Source of the DNA: Verrucomicrobiales bacterium
GTDB lineage: Bacteria > Verrucomicrobiota > Verrucomicrobiia > Limisphaerales > J093
Assembly (NCBI GenBank): GCA_024233215.1
Contig: JACKPW010000001.1
Span: 620,001-684,000 of the forward strand
Reading direction: 5' to 3'
DNA: 64,000 bases
Every line of letters starts with the position of its first letter. Position 1 is the first letter of the stretch. This document shows positions 24,566-33,096 of the stretch, in pieces. A program made the position numbers and the translations under genes. A model generated the notes under the pieces. It saw nothing but the letters and a program-made list of their open reading frames with translations, was not told where the DNA came from and made no database searches.

Positions 24566-26140
24566 TCATTCCGCCGGAGGACCGGTCACTGTCAGCCAGA
24601 GATCCGCGGTCGTACCGGTCAACAGCATGGGAGAAGTCGCGTGCCGTCCCGTAATGGGGGCGGTGGCGGGGGATTCTGTGGGCAGCGCGCCACCGATCGG
24701 GAGAAGGTTGACTTGAAAGGGCTGGTTGGCGGGTGAGGCACCGGCGGACGCCCGGAGCACCAGATCCACCGTGTCCATGCCCGGCGGCAACAGGGCGTTG
24801 TTTGCCGCGACCCCGGGTGGCAGGCGATCCACCGACGCCGAGAGCACTCCCCGATAGTCCGGCGGCCGCCGCACGCGCAGGCGCAAGGGGGTGATCCCGC
24901 CGGGTGATAACACCACGCGATCCGCCGAAACCTCGCCGTCAAAGTCCGGGCCGTTGCGGGTGACCGAGATCGAATAACCGTGGCCCGGCCCGCCCCCGCC
25001 ATCCGCCGCGCTCACGCGGAAGGTGTGGAGCCCCGTCCGCGGGGAGACGAACTCAAGTTCCACCTCCTCGCCCTCGTCGCTCGCAATCGTCGCGGACTCC
25101 GAGTTGTCGATCTCCAACCGCGCCACGAACCGCACCCCGCCCACGCCCGTGGTCACGCGAACAGTGTAGCGCTGCCCGGCGCGCGCCTCGACACCGAAGA
25201 CTCCCACCCGGCCCGGACGCCCGATGAAGGCCACCATGGTATCCGGTGGTGACAACACCTTCGAGCTCAGCAACGGGCGCTGGATGTCAGGGGACAGGGA
25301 GGGGGGGGGCGAAGCGGCATCCCCCGAGGCGTCCGGCAATTCCTCCGCAACAACCCCCAACCGATAAAGCGCCGTGGGCCCCACACCGTCCGGGTCCCCG
25401 GATTCCCCGACCGCCGCCGACACCCGCAGCACGTAGACCCCGGGCACCGCCAGCGTCGTGCTCAGCGAAGGTTCGCTGCCGGGTGTGGTGGTCGCCTCCG
25501 ACAGCAACTGCCCCTGGTCGCCCGCCAGTTCGAGCCGCGCCCTCAGCGGCGAATCCAGTCCGCGGGCCACCAGCGTGGCTGTCAACTGCACCGGTCGAGC
25601 CACTGGCAGCAACCATTGATCCGGCCGGTCCCGCGTCAACAAGCGGCCGTTGATCACCACCGGAAAGAGGCGGATCGGCACCCCGGCACCTGAGGCCTCC
25701 ATCTCCGCCGACTCCACGACCTCCGCGCTGTCACTGACCACGAACTGCACGGGCGCGGTCGCTCCCTCGGAGTTCCAGAAACGCAGCAGGGTCGGGCCCG
25801 GCAAGGCCCCTGGCAGAATCTCCACCCGAAACCGCCCGGCCTCGGTCTCCGGTGCCAACCGAATCCCCTCCGCCGCCGCCCACCCCCGTACCGGCCATTC
25901 GGGCCAGGTCCCCAACAACTCGATCGTAAAGCGCGTTCCCGACTGCCCCCCGGCGGGATATACTTGCGAAATCGCCGGACCCCCGACCGAAGAGGCCCCG
26001 TGCAGCGAACGATTCCCGGCCGGCAACAGAACGGTGGCCCCGACGAATCCCCAGCACAGCAGCCTCCGGAAGCCACGGGCGAACCGGCATCGACCACCCG
26101 CCGCCATTGCCGTGACGCGGATTGGACGGCAGCAACGCAT
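24566..26140 (-). CDS. Large exported beta-sandwich protein (pre-peptidase C-like domains)
   Basis: A 524-residue protein with an Arg-rich N-terminus, then a hydrophobic export segment (LLCWGFVGATVLLPAG). An early motif, ISQVYPAGGQSGTRFTIELLG, is shared by many Planctomycetes/Verrucomicrobia surface proteins. Segments such as QRYTVRVTTGVGGVRF, GLHTFRVSAADGGGGPGHGY and GVYVLRVSA read like pre-peptidase C-terminal (PPC) domains. No catalytic motif is visible. Its ATG overlaps the stop of the LytTR response regulator gene by one base (TGATG), so it is co-translated with the two-component system. That link is unusual; it may be an effector or a sensory partner (inference). Confidence 0.62.
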   Translation of the reverse strand: MRCCRPIRVTAMAAGGRCRFARGFRRLLCWGFVGATVLLPAGNRSLHGASSVGGPAISQVYPAGGQSGTRFTIELLGTWPEWPVRGWAAAEGIRLAPETEAGRFRVEILPGALPGPTLLRFWNSEGATAPVQFVVSDSAEVVESAEMEASGAGVPIRLFPVVINGRLLTRDRPDQWLLPVARPVQLTATLVARGLDSPLRARLELAGDQGQLLSEATTTPGSEPSLSTTLAVPGVYVLRVSAAVGESGDPDGVGPTALYRLGVVAEELPDASGDAASPPPSLSPDIQRPLLSSKVLSPPDTMVAFIGRPGRVGVFGVEARAGQRYTVRVTTGVGGVRFVARLEIDNSESATIASDEGEEVELEFVSPRTGLHTFRVSAADGGGGPGHGYSISVTRNGPDFDGEVSADRVVLSPGGITPLRLRVRRPPDYRGVLSASVDRLPPGVAANNALLPPGMDTVDLVLRASAGASPANQPFQVNLLPIGGALPTESPATAPITGRHATSPMLLTGTTADLWLTVTGPPAE

Positions 26141-26901
26141 CAGCGACCGAGAAGTTGCTGGAGTTTGTCGCGGTGGGTTCGGCTCAGGCTGAGTCGGGTG
26201 CCATCGCGGAGAATCACCGCGTAATCCCCGTGGAACATGGGCTGGAGTTCCTTCACCCGGTCCAGGTTGACAATCGCCGAGCGGCTGACGCGGATAAAGT
26301 GGTGGGGTTCCAACCGTTTCTCGATGGCGCCCATGGTCTCGCGCAACAGGTGGGAGGACTTGCCCACATGCAGGTTGACGTAGTTGTCCGCGCCCTCGAT
26401 CCAGTCCACCTCCTCGACCTTCAGCAGCAGCACCCGGCCATCGGCCTTGACCGCCAGGCGGGCCGGGGTTTTCGGGTCCGGCCGCATTTCCTCCAGCAGC
26501 GCCGAGAGTTTCCGGTTCAACTCCCCGGTCTGCTGCTGTTCCAGCGCGGATCGCACCCGGGCGATGGCCTGCTTGAAGCGATCCCGCGTGAACGGCTTGA
26601 GCAGGTAATCGAGTGCGTGGACCTCGAACGCCCGGATGGCATGCTGGCTGTAGGCCGTCACGAAGACCACCACCGGAAGCTGCGGCACCGCCACCTGCTC
26701 CAGCACGCCGAAGCCGTCCAGTTCCGGCATCTGGATGTCGAGAAACACCAGGTCCGGCTGCCGGGTCTCGATGGCTTCCACGGCTTCCACGCCGTCACCA
26801 CATTCCTGGATGACCTCGAGATCCCCCTCCGCCTCGATCAGCTTGCGCAACCGCTCGCGGGCCAGGGGTTCATCATCGACGATCAGGGTTCGAATGCTCA
26901 T
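26140..26901 (-). CDS. LytTR-family response regulator
   Basis: A 253-residue protein with a receiver domain (residues 1-120): acidic pair Asp9/Asp10 in LIVDDEP, phospho-acceptor Asp55 in VFLDIQMPELDGF, and a conserved Lys in YLLKPF. The C-terminal LytTR DNA-binding domain (about 145-250) shows VDWIEGADNYVNLHV, ETMGAIEKRL, HFIRVSRSAIVNL and LSLSRTHRDKL. It would bind direct repeats upstream of its targets when phosphorylated. Its partner histidine kinase is encoded 11 nt upstream and an exported protein gene directly follows. Confidence 0.95.
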   Translation of the reverse strand: MSIRTLIVDDEPLARERLRKLIEAEGDLEVIQECGDGVEAVEAIETRQPDLVFLDIQMPELDGFGVLEQVAVPQLPVVVFVTAYSQHAIRAFEVHALDYLLKPFTRDRFKQAIARVRSALEQQQTGELNRKLSALLEEMRPDPKTPARLAVKADGRVLLLKVEEVDWIEGADNYVNLHVGKSSHLLRETMGAIEKRLEPHHFIRVSRSAIVNLDRVKELQPMFHGDYAVILRDGTRLSLSRTHRDKLQQLLGR

Positions 26902-26912
26902 GGGTTCAGGTT

Positions 26913-28142
26913 CTACTTCATGGCGGGTGCGGCGTCGGCAACCGTCAACCCCGCGGCCGACGGCGGTTGATCCGGCGGTGAAAAGCCACGCAGGGCGAGA
27001 CCGGCCGCCGGCGCCGCACCGGTTGCCGCCCGGACAAACGGCAGGGTGATGCTCACCGTCAGACCACCTTCCGGACGACTCCGAATCCGGAAGGTCTGCC
27101 GGTCCCCGTAAAGATGGTGCAGCCGGGATCTCGTGTTCGACAGCCCCACCCCGGGCCGCACGGGCTGCCCCGCCGCCACGCCCCGACCGTTGTCCGCAAC
27201 CTCAAGATGGAGCCGGTCGCCCTCCCGCCAGGCCCGCAGTTCAATCACGCCCGGTCGGGAAGTCCGTTCGACGCCATGCCGGATCGCGTTCTCGACCAGC
27301 GGCTGCAACAGCAGGTTCGGCACACGCCCGTCGAGCGTCTCCGATGCGATGTCCTGCGACACCTTCAGGCGCGCCCCGAAACGGGTCTGCTCGATCTCCA
27401 GGTAGCGCTGCAGAAAGTCCAGTTCCTCCCGCAGCGGCACTTCGTTCGCGTCCGTGTTCTCCAGCGCCAGCCGCAACAAGCCGCTGAGCCGCGCGATCAT
27501 TTCATCCGCCGCATCGGGATCCTTGTGCACGAGGGCGGAGATCGTGTGCAGGGTGTTGAATAGGAAGTGGGGATTCAACTGCATCTGTAGCGCCATCAAC
27601 CGCGCCTCGACCAGGCGGCGTTCGAGATCGGCCGTCTCCACCTCCCGATCCCGGAACTTCCGGTAGTAGTCGAACGCGTGGCTCACGCTGACGATGATCC
27701 AGTAAATGATCAGGTTCAGCAGGCTGTTCTTCAGTAGCAGCTGCTCGACGGTTCCCCGGAAGGTCGTGGTCATCCCGAGCATGGGGTTTTGCAGCTGCCC
27801 GATTGCCGCCCGGATCAGGACGTACGCCAGGCAGATCACCAGGCTGAACGTGACGTGGATCACCACCAGGCGGTGCCAGTTCCGGCGGTGCAGCGGGAAA
27901 CGCCGCGCCACGCTGATGATCGGCAGCGACAGCAACGCCCAGACATACCAGTCGCCCAGGGTCACGCTGATCGCCTGCCCCCACGTCACCGTATAGTAGC
28001 CGAACAACCGGCTCGACAGGTAGAACTGACTGGCAAAGGACAACCCCAGCACCGTCCAGAACCCCACGAAGAGGCTCCACGGCACCCAGCTCTGGCGGAA
28101 ACGCGCCAGCAGGTTGTTGATCCAGCCTGACATGAGCAACAT
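26913..28142 (-). CDS. LytS/YehU-type sensor histidine kinase
   Basis: A 409-residue membrane kinase from the ATG at 28142, which has GGGGAG upstream. An upstream GTG at 28175 lies before the predicted promoter and is unlikely. Four transmembrane segments occupy roughly residues 20-155. The His_kinase domain has phospho-His192 in LQMQLNPHFLFNTLH, the N-box LQPLVENAIRHG and the G-box VADNGRG. This family senses membrane or extracellular signals without a large periplasmic domain and phosphorylates LytTR regulators. The cognate regulator is directly downstream. A Pro/Ala-rich tail of about 40 residues follows the ATPase domain. Confidence 0.93.
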   Translation of the reverse strand: MLLMSGWINNLLARFRQSWVPWSLFVGFWTVLGLSFASQFYLSSRLFGYYTVTWGQAISVTLGDWYVWALLSLPIISVARRFPLHRRNWHRLVVIHVTFSLVICLAYVLIRAAIGQLQNPMLGMTTTFRGTVEQLLLKNSLLNLIIYWIIVSVSHAFDYYRKFRDREVETADLERRLVEARLMALQMQLNPHFLFNTLHTISALVHKDPDAADEMIARLSGLLRLALENTDANEVPLREELDFLQRYLEIEQTRFGARLKVSQDIASETLDGRVPNLLLQPLVENAIRHGVERTSRPGVIELRAWREGDRLHLEVADNGRGVAAGQPVRPGVGLSNTRSRLHHLYGDRQTFRIRSRPEGGLTVSITLPFVRAATGAAPAAGLALRGFSPPDQPPSAAGLTVADAAPAMK

Positions 28143-28159
28143 CACGAAGGCTTCTCCCC

Positions 28160-28188
28160 ACTGAACAGGAGCCACTGCCGCCGGTCAA
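28160..28188 (-). promoter_or_regulatory. Promoter of the two-component operon
   Basis: Minus strand: TTGACC (28188-28183), 17-nt spacer, TTCAGT (28165-28160), then a short leader carrying GGGGAG before the ATG at 28142. In contrast to its divergent neighbour, this gene is leadered. Confidence 0.4.
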
Positions 28189-28253
28189 GTGCGGGAACCC
28201 ACGCCCCGGCAATCCTCCTCCCCCCGCACCTGTCTACAGACCACACGACGGGC

Positions 28254-28282
28254 TTGGCTTGGCCGCGGGAGATCCCTACGCT
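28254..28282 (+). promoter_or_regulatory. Promoter predicting a leaderless mRNA (rhodanese gene)
   Basis: TTGGCT (28254-28259), 17-nt spacer and TACGCT (28277-28282), then 6 nt to the ATG at 28289. Confidence 0.42.
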
Positions 28283-28288
28283 CCGCCG

Positions 28289-28657
28289 ATGCAGCATTCG
28301 CCCAACTTTCTGAAGCTGGTGGACGACGCCAAGACGCGCGTCAGCGAGGTCACGGTGGACCAGGCCCGTGAAATGGTTGGCCGCACCCCGCCCGCGGTCC
28401 TTCTGGACGTTCGGGAGGATCATGAGTGGTTCAACGGCCACGCCGAGGGCGCCCAGCACCTTGGCAAGGGCATCCTGGAACGGGATCTGGAAGCGATGTT
28501 CCCCGATCCCAACACCGAGATCGTGATGTACTGCGGCGGCGGATTCCGCAGCGCCCTCACTTGCGACGTTGCCCAGCAGATGGGCTACCGGCGCGTACAC
28601 AGCCTGGTCGGGGGCTACAAGGCACTGGTGGCTGCGGGCTGGCCCATCGTGACTTAG
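28289..28657 (+). CDS. Single-domain rhodanese-like sulfurtransferase
   Basis: A 122-residue cytoplasmic protein. The rhodanese pattern is clear: PAVLLDVREDHEWFNGHAEG, then the active-site loop with Cys82 in MYCGGGFRSALTC, and a C-terminal RVHSLVGGYKAL. A CGGGFR loop of six residues is typical of sulfurtransferases acting on persulfide; the physiological acceptor is unknown. The ATG at 28289 is preferred over an upstream TTG at 28259 because it follows a promoter-like sequence directly. Confidence 0.9.
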   Translation: MQHSPNFLKLVDDAKTRVSEVTVDQAREMVGRTPPAVLLDVREDHEWFNGHAEGAQHLGKGILERDLEAMFPDPNTEIVMYCGGGFRSALTCDVAQQMGYRRVHSLVGGYKALVAAGWPIVT

Positions 28658-28740
28658 CCCCCCCCTCGGCTGCGCCGCCCCCAAGACGTCCGTCCGGCCG
28701 ACCGCTGCCCGCGCTTCCGTCGCGGAATCCGGCCGGTTTC

Positions 28741-28771
28741 TTGACAGGCCGCGATGGCAAACCAATAGTTT
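28741..28771 (+). promoter_or_regulatory. Promoter with inverted repeat, kamA-like gene, leaderless
   Basis: A perfect -35 box TTGACA (28741-28746) is followed by TAGTTT (28766-28771) at 19 nt, or AATAGT at 17 nt. The ATG is 6 nt after TAGTTT. GCAAAC/GTTTGC (28757-28762 and 28768-28773) forms an inverted repeat over the -10 region, a possible operator. Confidence 0.45.
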
Positions 28772-28777
28772 GCGCCA

Positions 28778-30013
28778 ATGTGGAATTCGGAAGAATCCGC
28801 GGAGGAGCCCTTCGCCTCCGGATCAGATGCCAGTTCGCTCAAGCACTTCGCCCCCGCCGGCAAGGGGCCTTGGGAGGCCGTGCCGGATGCCGACTGGCAC
28901 AACTGGAAATGGCAGCTCAAGCACCGGGTCAGCTCGCTGAAACAGCTTGAGCCGCTTCTCCCCACCCTGACGTCCGCCGAGCGCGCCGGTGCCATCCTCG
29001 CGAACACCAAGCTCGCGATGGGCATCACGCCGCATTTCTTCAACCTCATCGATCCCGGGGACGAGGACTGCCCCATCCGGCGCCAGGTGATTCCGCGACT
29101 GGAGGAGACGGACACCGCGCCGTGGGAAATGTCGGATCCCTGCGGTGAGGACAGCCATTCGCCGGTCCCCGGACTGGTCCACCGCTATCCGGACCGCGTG
29201 CTGTTCCTGGTCACGGACCGGTGTGCCGCCTACTGCCGTTACTGCACCCGTTCGCGACTGGTGAGCAACGCCAGCGGCTACGATTTCCATCCCCATTTCG
29301 AGGACCAGATCGCCTACATCGAAAGAACGCCCGCGGTGCGCGACGTCCTTTTGAGCGGCGGCGATCCCCTGCTCTTCAGCGATGAAAAGCTCGAATACCT
29401 CCTCACCCGGCTGCGGGCGATTCCCCACGTGGAATTCGTCCGGATCGGCTCCCGCATCCCGGTGTTTCTGCCGCAACGGATCACGCCGGAACTCTGCGAG
29501 ATGCTCCGCCAGTTCCACCCGCTCTTCCTCAGCATCCACTCGAACCACCCGCGCGAGCTGACCACCGAGGTGCGCGACGCTCTGGGCCGGTTGGCCGATG
29601 CCGGGATTCCGCTCGGCAATCAGACCGTGCTCCTGCGCCACGTCAACGACGACGTGGAGGTGATGAAGGCCCATGTGCAGAAACTCCTGATGTGCCGGGT
29701 GCGCCCGTACTACATCTACCAGTGCGACCTGATCGCCGGTTCCGCCCACCTGCGAACCAGTGTGCGGCGGGGCATCGAGATCATGCAGGGCCTGCGCGGT
29801 CATACCAGCGGTTACGCGGTGCCGACCTATGTAATCGACGCCCCCGGGGGCGGCGGCAAGGTGCCGGTGAGCCCGGAATACGTCCTCAGCCGGAACAACG
29901 AACGCGTGGTGATCCGGAACTACGAGGGCCGCGTGTTCGAGTATCCCGAAGCCGAGGACGGCACGCCGTTGTTCGATCGGCCGCGAGAAATCGAGGCGCC
30001 GGAACTGGCCTGA
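28778..30013 (+). CDS. kamA: KamA-family radical SAM enzyme (lysine 2,3-aminomutase-like)
   Basis: A 411-residue protein, the usual size of lysine 2,3-aminomutase. Hallmarks are DWHNWKWQLKHRV near the N-terminus, the radical SAM cluster Cys149/Cys153/Cys156 in RCAAYCRYC, LLSGGDPLL, and the PLP-lysine region IDAPGGGGKVPVSPEYV. It would interconvert L-alpha-lysine and L-beta-lysine, or act on a related amino acid, using SAM, a 4Fe-4S cluster and PLP. No lysine-degradation genes, EF-P or acetyltransferase (ablB) gene are adjacent, so its role (osmolyte, EF-P modification or catabolism) stays open. Confidence 0.9.
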   Translation: MWNSEESAEEPFASGSDASSLKHFAPAGKGPWEAVPDADWHNWKWQLKHRVSSLKQLEPLLPTLTSAERAGAILANTKLAMGITPHFFNLIDPGDEDCPIRRQVIPRLEETDTAPWEMSDPCGEDSHSPVPGLVHRYPDRVLFLVTDRCAAYCRYCTRSRLVSNASGYDFHPHFEDQIAYIERTPAVRDVLLSGGDPLLFSDEKLEYLLTRLRAIPHVEFVRIGSRIPVFLPQRITPELCEMLRQFHPLFLSIHSNHPRELTTEVRDALGRLADAGIPLGNQTVLLRHVNDDVEVMKAHVQKLLMCRVRPYYIYQCDLIAGSAHLRTSVRRGIEIMQGLRGHTSGYAVPTYVIDAPGGGGKVPVSPEYVLSRNNERVVIRNYEGRVFEYPEAEDGTPLFDRPREIEAPELA

Positions 30014-30091
30014 TGCTTTGGCGGACCATCGGCTGCCGAACCCGGAGTCCGGTGCCCCGCTTGTGAACCAACCCAACAACCCTCAAGACCC

Positions 30092-32329
30092 ATGTCCGTC
30101 CGTAACCAGAACTCCACGCACACCTGGCGATTCAGCCGCATCGGAGGTTTCGACCAGGTCCGCCTCGAATCCGCCGCCGACCTGCGGGCGCTTGCGGAAC
30201 TCGACCAGAAACTCTGGGTTGCCCTGGCCTGCCCCACGCGCGGAATCGAGTTCGACGCGCGGACGCTCGACGCGATTGACACCGACCACGACGGTCGCAT
30301 CCGCGTGCCCGAAGTGCTGGCCGCCACGGCATGGGCCTGCGACTGCCTGAAGGATCCCGGCGTCCTCTTCAGCAAGTCAGACTCGCTCTCCCTGGCCGCC
30401 ATCAACGACGCCACGGAAGAGGGACGGAGACTGCTGGCCTCCGCCCGCCAGATCCTGAGCGATCTCGGCAAACCGGAAGCCGACGTCATCTCGGTTGCCG
30501 ATACCACCGACACCGCCCGGATCTTCGCGGCAACGCGCTTCAACGGCGACGGGGTCATCACCCCGGACAGCACGGACGACGCCGGGGTCAGGAAGCTGAT
30601 CGAGGAGATCGCCGCCTGCGCCGGATCCGAGACGGATCGCAGCGGCAAGCCCGGCATCACCGAAGCCGGAATGGACCGGTTCTATGAGGACGCCCGGGCC
30701 TTCGCCGACTGGTGCCAGACAGGAGAGAACAACGACTCAATCCGTCCGCTGGGCGACGCCACCGCCACTGCGGCGGCCACGGTCAAGGCGGTCCGGACCA
30801 AGGTCGAGGACTACTTCGCCCGTTGCCGGCTGGCGGCATTCGACAGCCGTGCCGCCGCGCCCCTGAACCGCGACGAGAAGGAGTACGCCGCGCTGGCCAC
30901 CCGGGATCTGACGGCCTCCGATGCCGACATCGCCGCGCTCCCGCTCGCCCGGGTCGAACCCGACAAGGCCCTGCCGCTGGCCGCCGGCGTGAATCCGGCC
31001 TGGGCCGCCGCCATGGCGCACCTGCAATCCGCCGCGGTCAAGCCGCTCCTGGGGGACCGGACCAGTCTGAGCGAAACCGACTGGGCGACCCTCGTCAGCC
31101 GGCTCGCTCCATTCGAGGCATGGCAGGGCGCCAGGAAGGGCGCCGCCGTGGAACCGCTCGGCATCGAGCGGGTCCGGGAAATCCTCACGGTGGACCAGCG
31201 CGCTGCCCTGCAGGATCTCATGGCGAAGGACCGCGCCCTGGAACCCCAGGCGCAGGCCATCGCGGCGGTGGACAAGCTCGTCCGGTTGCATCGCGACCTC
31301 GGTCGTCTACTGCACAACTTCGTGGCCTTCCGGGATTTCTACGGACGGCAGATCCCCGCGGCGTTTCAGGCGGGGACACTGTATCTGGACCAGCGCTCGT
31401 GCGAACTCTGCCTGCCGGTCGAGGACGCCGCGAAACACGCGGCCATGGCGGGTCTGGCCGGCACCTTCCTGGCCTATTGCGACTGCATCCGGAAGGCGAC
31501 CGGGGAGAAGATGCAGATCGTCGCGGCCTTCACCGACGGCGACTCCGACAACCTCATGGTGGGACGAAACGGGGTGTTCTACGACCGGAAGGGCCGGGAC
31601 TGGGACGCCACCATCACCAAGATCGTGGACAATCCCATCAGCCTGCGACAGGCCTTCTGGGGGCCCTACAAGAAGCTGGTCCGAATGATCGAGGAGCAGG
31701 TTGCCAAACGCGCTGCGGCGGCCGATTCCGCGTCGAACGCGAAACTCAGCGCCGCCGCCGAGACCGCCGCCAACGTGGACAAGGCCAAACCGGCCGCCCC
31801 TGCCACCACGGCCCCGGCGCCCGGCCCCAAGAAGCTCGATGTGGGGATCATCGCCGCGATGGGGGTGGCGTTTGGCGCCATCAGCACCTTCCTGGCAACC
31901 GCCTTTTCCAAGGTCGTCGAACTGAAGCTGTGGCAGATCGGGTTGGTCCTCGTCGGAATCATCCTGGTCATCTCCGGGCCCTCGATGCTGATCGCGTGGC
32001 TGAAACTCCGCAAACGCAACCTGGGACCGATTCTCGACGCCAACGGCTGGGCCATCAACGCCCGGGCCCGCCTGAATGTGCCCTTTGGCAAGAGCCTCAC
32101 CCGCGTGGCAGTCCTGCCGGCGGGAGCAAAACGCGAACTGCGGGATCCTTACGCCGAGAAGAAAAGCCCCTGGCCGAAGCTCATCGTCTTCGCCCTGGTC
32201 CTTTGGGCAGCCTATGCCTTCCTCGATCACAAGGGCCTGATCCACACCTGGACCAAGGGGTGGATGGGCTCCAAGCCGGTCGCCGAGCAACCCGCCGACT
32301 CCAGGTCCAAACCCGCACCCACCCCCTGA
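30092..32329 (+). CDS. EF-hand-bearing membrane protein of unknown function
   Basis: A 745-residue protein not matched to a named family. It has no signal peptide. A canonical EF-hand loop lies at residues 63-74 (DTDHDGRIRVPE: Asp63, Asp65, Asp67, Gly68, Glu74). A degenerate second one is in FNGDGVITPD. A long helical region follows. A conserved-looking central part (YLDQRSCELCLPVEDAAKHA, FLAYCDCIRKATGEKMQIVAAF, GRNGVFYDRKGRDWDATITK) has several Cys. After an Ala/Pro linker (about 560-580) come two transmembrane segments (IIAAMGVAFGAISTFLATAF; LVLVGIILVISG) and a third near residue 705. It may be a Ca2+-responsive inner-membrane protein; function unknown. Confidence 0.7.
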   Translation: MSVRNQNSTHTWRFSRIGGFDQVRLESAADLRALAELDQKLWVALACPTRGIEFDARTLDAIDTDHDGRIRVPEVLAATAWACDCLKDPGVLFSKSDSLSLAAINDATEEGRRLLASARQILSDLGKPEADVISVADTTDTARIFAATRFNGDGVITPDSTDDAGVRKLIEEIAACAGSETDRSGKPGITEAGMDRFYEDARAFADWCQTGENNDSIRPLGDATATAAATVKAVRTKVEDYFARCRLAAFDSRAAAPLNRDEKEYAALATRDLTASDADIAALPLARVEPDKALPLAAGVNPAWAAAMAHLQSAAVKPLLGDRTSLSETDWATLVSRLAPFEAWQGARKGAAVEPLGIERVREILTVDQRAALQDLMAKDRALEPQAQAIAAVDKLVRLHRDLGRLLHNFVAFRDFYGRQIPAAFQAGTLYLDQRSCELCLPVEDAAKHAAMAGLAGTFLAYCDCIRKATGEKMQIVAAFTDGDSDNLMVGRNGVFYDRKGRDWDATITKIVDNPISLRQAFWGPYKKLVRMIEEQVAKRAAAADSASNAKLSAAAETAANVDKAKPAAPATTAPAPGPKKLDVGIIAAMGVAFGAISTFLATAFSKVVELKLWQIGLVLVGIILVISGPSMLIAWLKLRKRNLGPILDANGWAINARARLNVPFGKSLTRVAVLPAGAKRELRDPYAEKKSPWPKLIVFALVLWAAYAFLDHKGLIHTWTKGWMGSKPVAEQPADSRSKPAPTP

Positions 32330-32453
32330 CCGGCAGAAGCCGTCGAACCGCGAACCGCCCGGACGGCCATGTGATCCCCCAGATCGGACGGCACGTTGGA
32401 ACGGATTCTCCCCGGCTTCCGCGACCATTCGTCGCCGGGCAGGAAGCTCCACC

Positions 32454-32481
32454 TTGTCTTCCCACCCCAAAGCGTTAGTCT
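32454..32481 (+). promoter_or_regulatory. Promoter predicting a leaderless mRNA (Uma2 gene)
   Basis: TTGTCT (32454-32459), 16-nt spacer and TAGTCT (32476-32481), then 7 nt to the ATG at 32489. Confidence 0.45.
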
Positions 32482-32488
32482 TTCCGCC

Positions 32489-33091
32489 ATGGCCGTCCCG
32501 GCGACTGCGCAGCCCATGACCGAGGTCGAGTTCCTCGCCTTCGAACGGGGATCCGATCTCAAACATCAGTTTTTCGACGGCGAAGTGTTCGCCATGTCAG
32601 GCGGCACGCCCACGCACAGTCGAATCGCCTCCAACTTCATGATCACTCTGGGCAACCGGCTTTGGGGCAAAGCCTGCCAGCCTTACAACAGTGACCTCCG
32701 CATCAAGGTCGCGTTGACCGGGCTCATCACCTATCCCGACCTCTCGGTGATCTGCGGCCCGCTGGAATTCGCCGCCGGCACCAATGACACGGTGGTGAAC
32801 CCGACCCTGCTCGTCGAGGTGCTCTCCGATTCCACCGAGGCCTTCGACCGTGGCCGGAAGTTCCTCAACTACCAGCGCATTCCGTCGTTGCGCGAGTACC
32901 TCCTCGTCAGTCAGCACGAACCGCGGATCGAGCAGTTCGTGCGCGGCGAAGCCGGGCAATGGACGTGGCGGTTGGCGGAAGGGATGGAGGCGTCCCTGCT
33001 GCTCCCATCCGTCGACGTCACCCTGGTGTTGCAGGACGTCTTCGCGCAGGTGGAGTTCACCCCCCAACCGGAACCCGACTCCCACCCATAG
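32489..33091 (+). CDS. Uma2-family (DUF820) putative restriction-fold nuclease
   Basis: A 200-residue protein starting at MAVPATAQPM. Uma2 features are MTEVEFLAFE, the KHQFFDGEVFAMSGG strand-turn, YNSDLRIKV, YPDLSVICG, NPTLLVEVLSDSTEAFDRG, and RKFLNYQRIPSLREYLLVSQ. The YPD...VEV...K pattern fits a PD-(D/E)XK nuclease fold. The family is abundant in cyanobacteria, Planctomycetes and Verrucomicrobia. Its biological role is not established. It is followed 5 nt later by nth, so the two may be co-transcribed. Confidence 0.87.
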   Translation: MAVPATAQPMTEVEFLAFERGSDLKHQFFDGEVFAMSGGTPTHSRIASNFMITLGNRLWGKACQPYNSDLRIKVALTGLITYPDLSVICGPLEFAAGTNDTVVNPTLLVEVLSDSTEAFDRGRKFLNYQRIPSLREYLLVSQHEPRIEQFVRGEAGQWTWRLAEGMEASLLLPSVDVTLVLQDVFAQVEFTPQPEPDSHP

Positions 33092-33096
33092 CTCGC

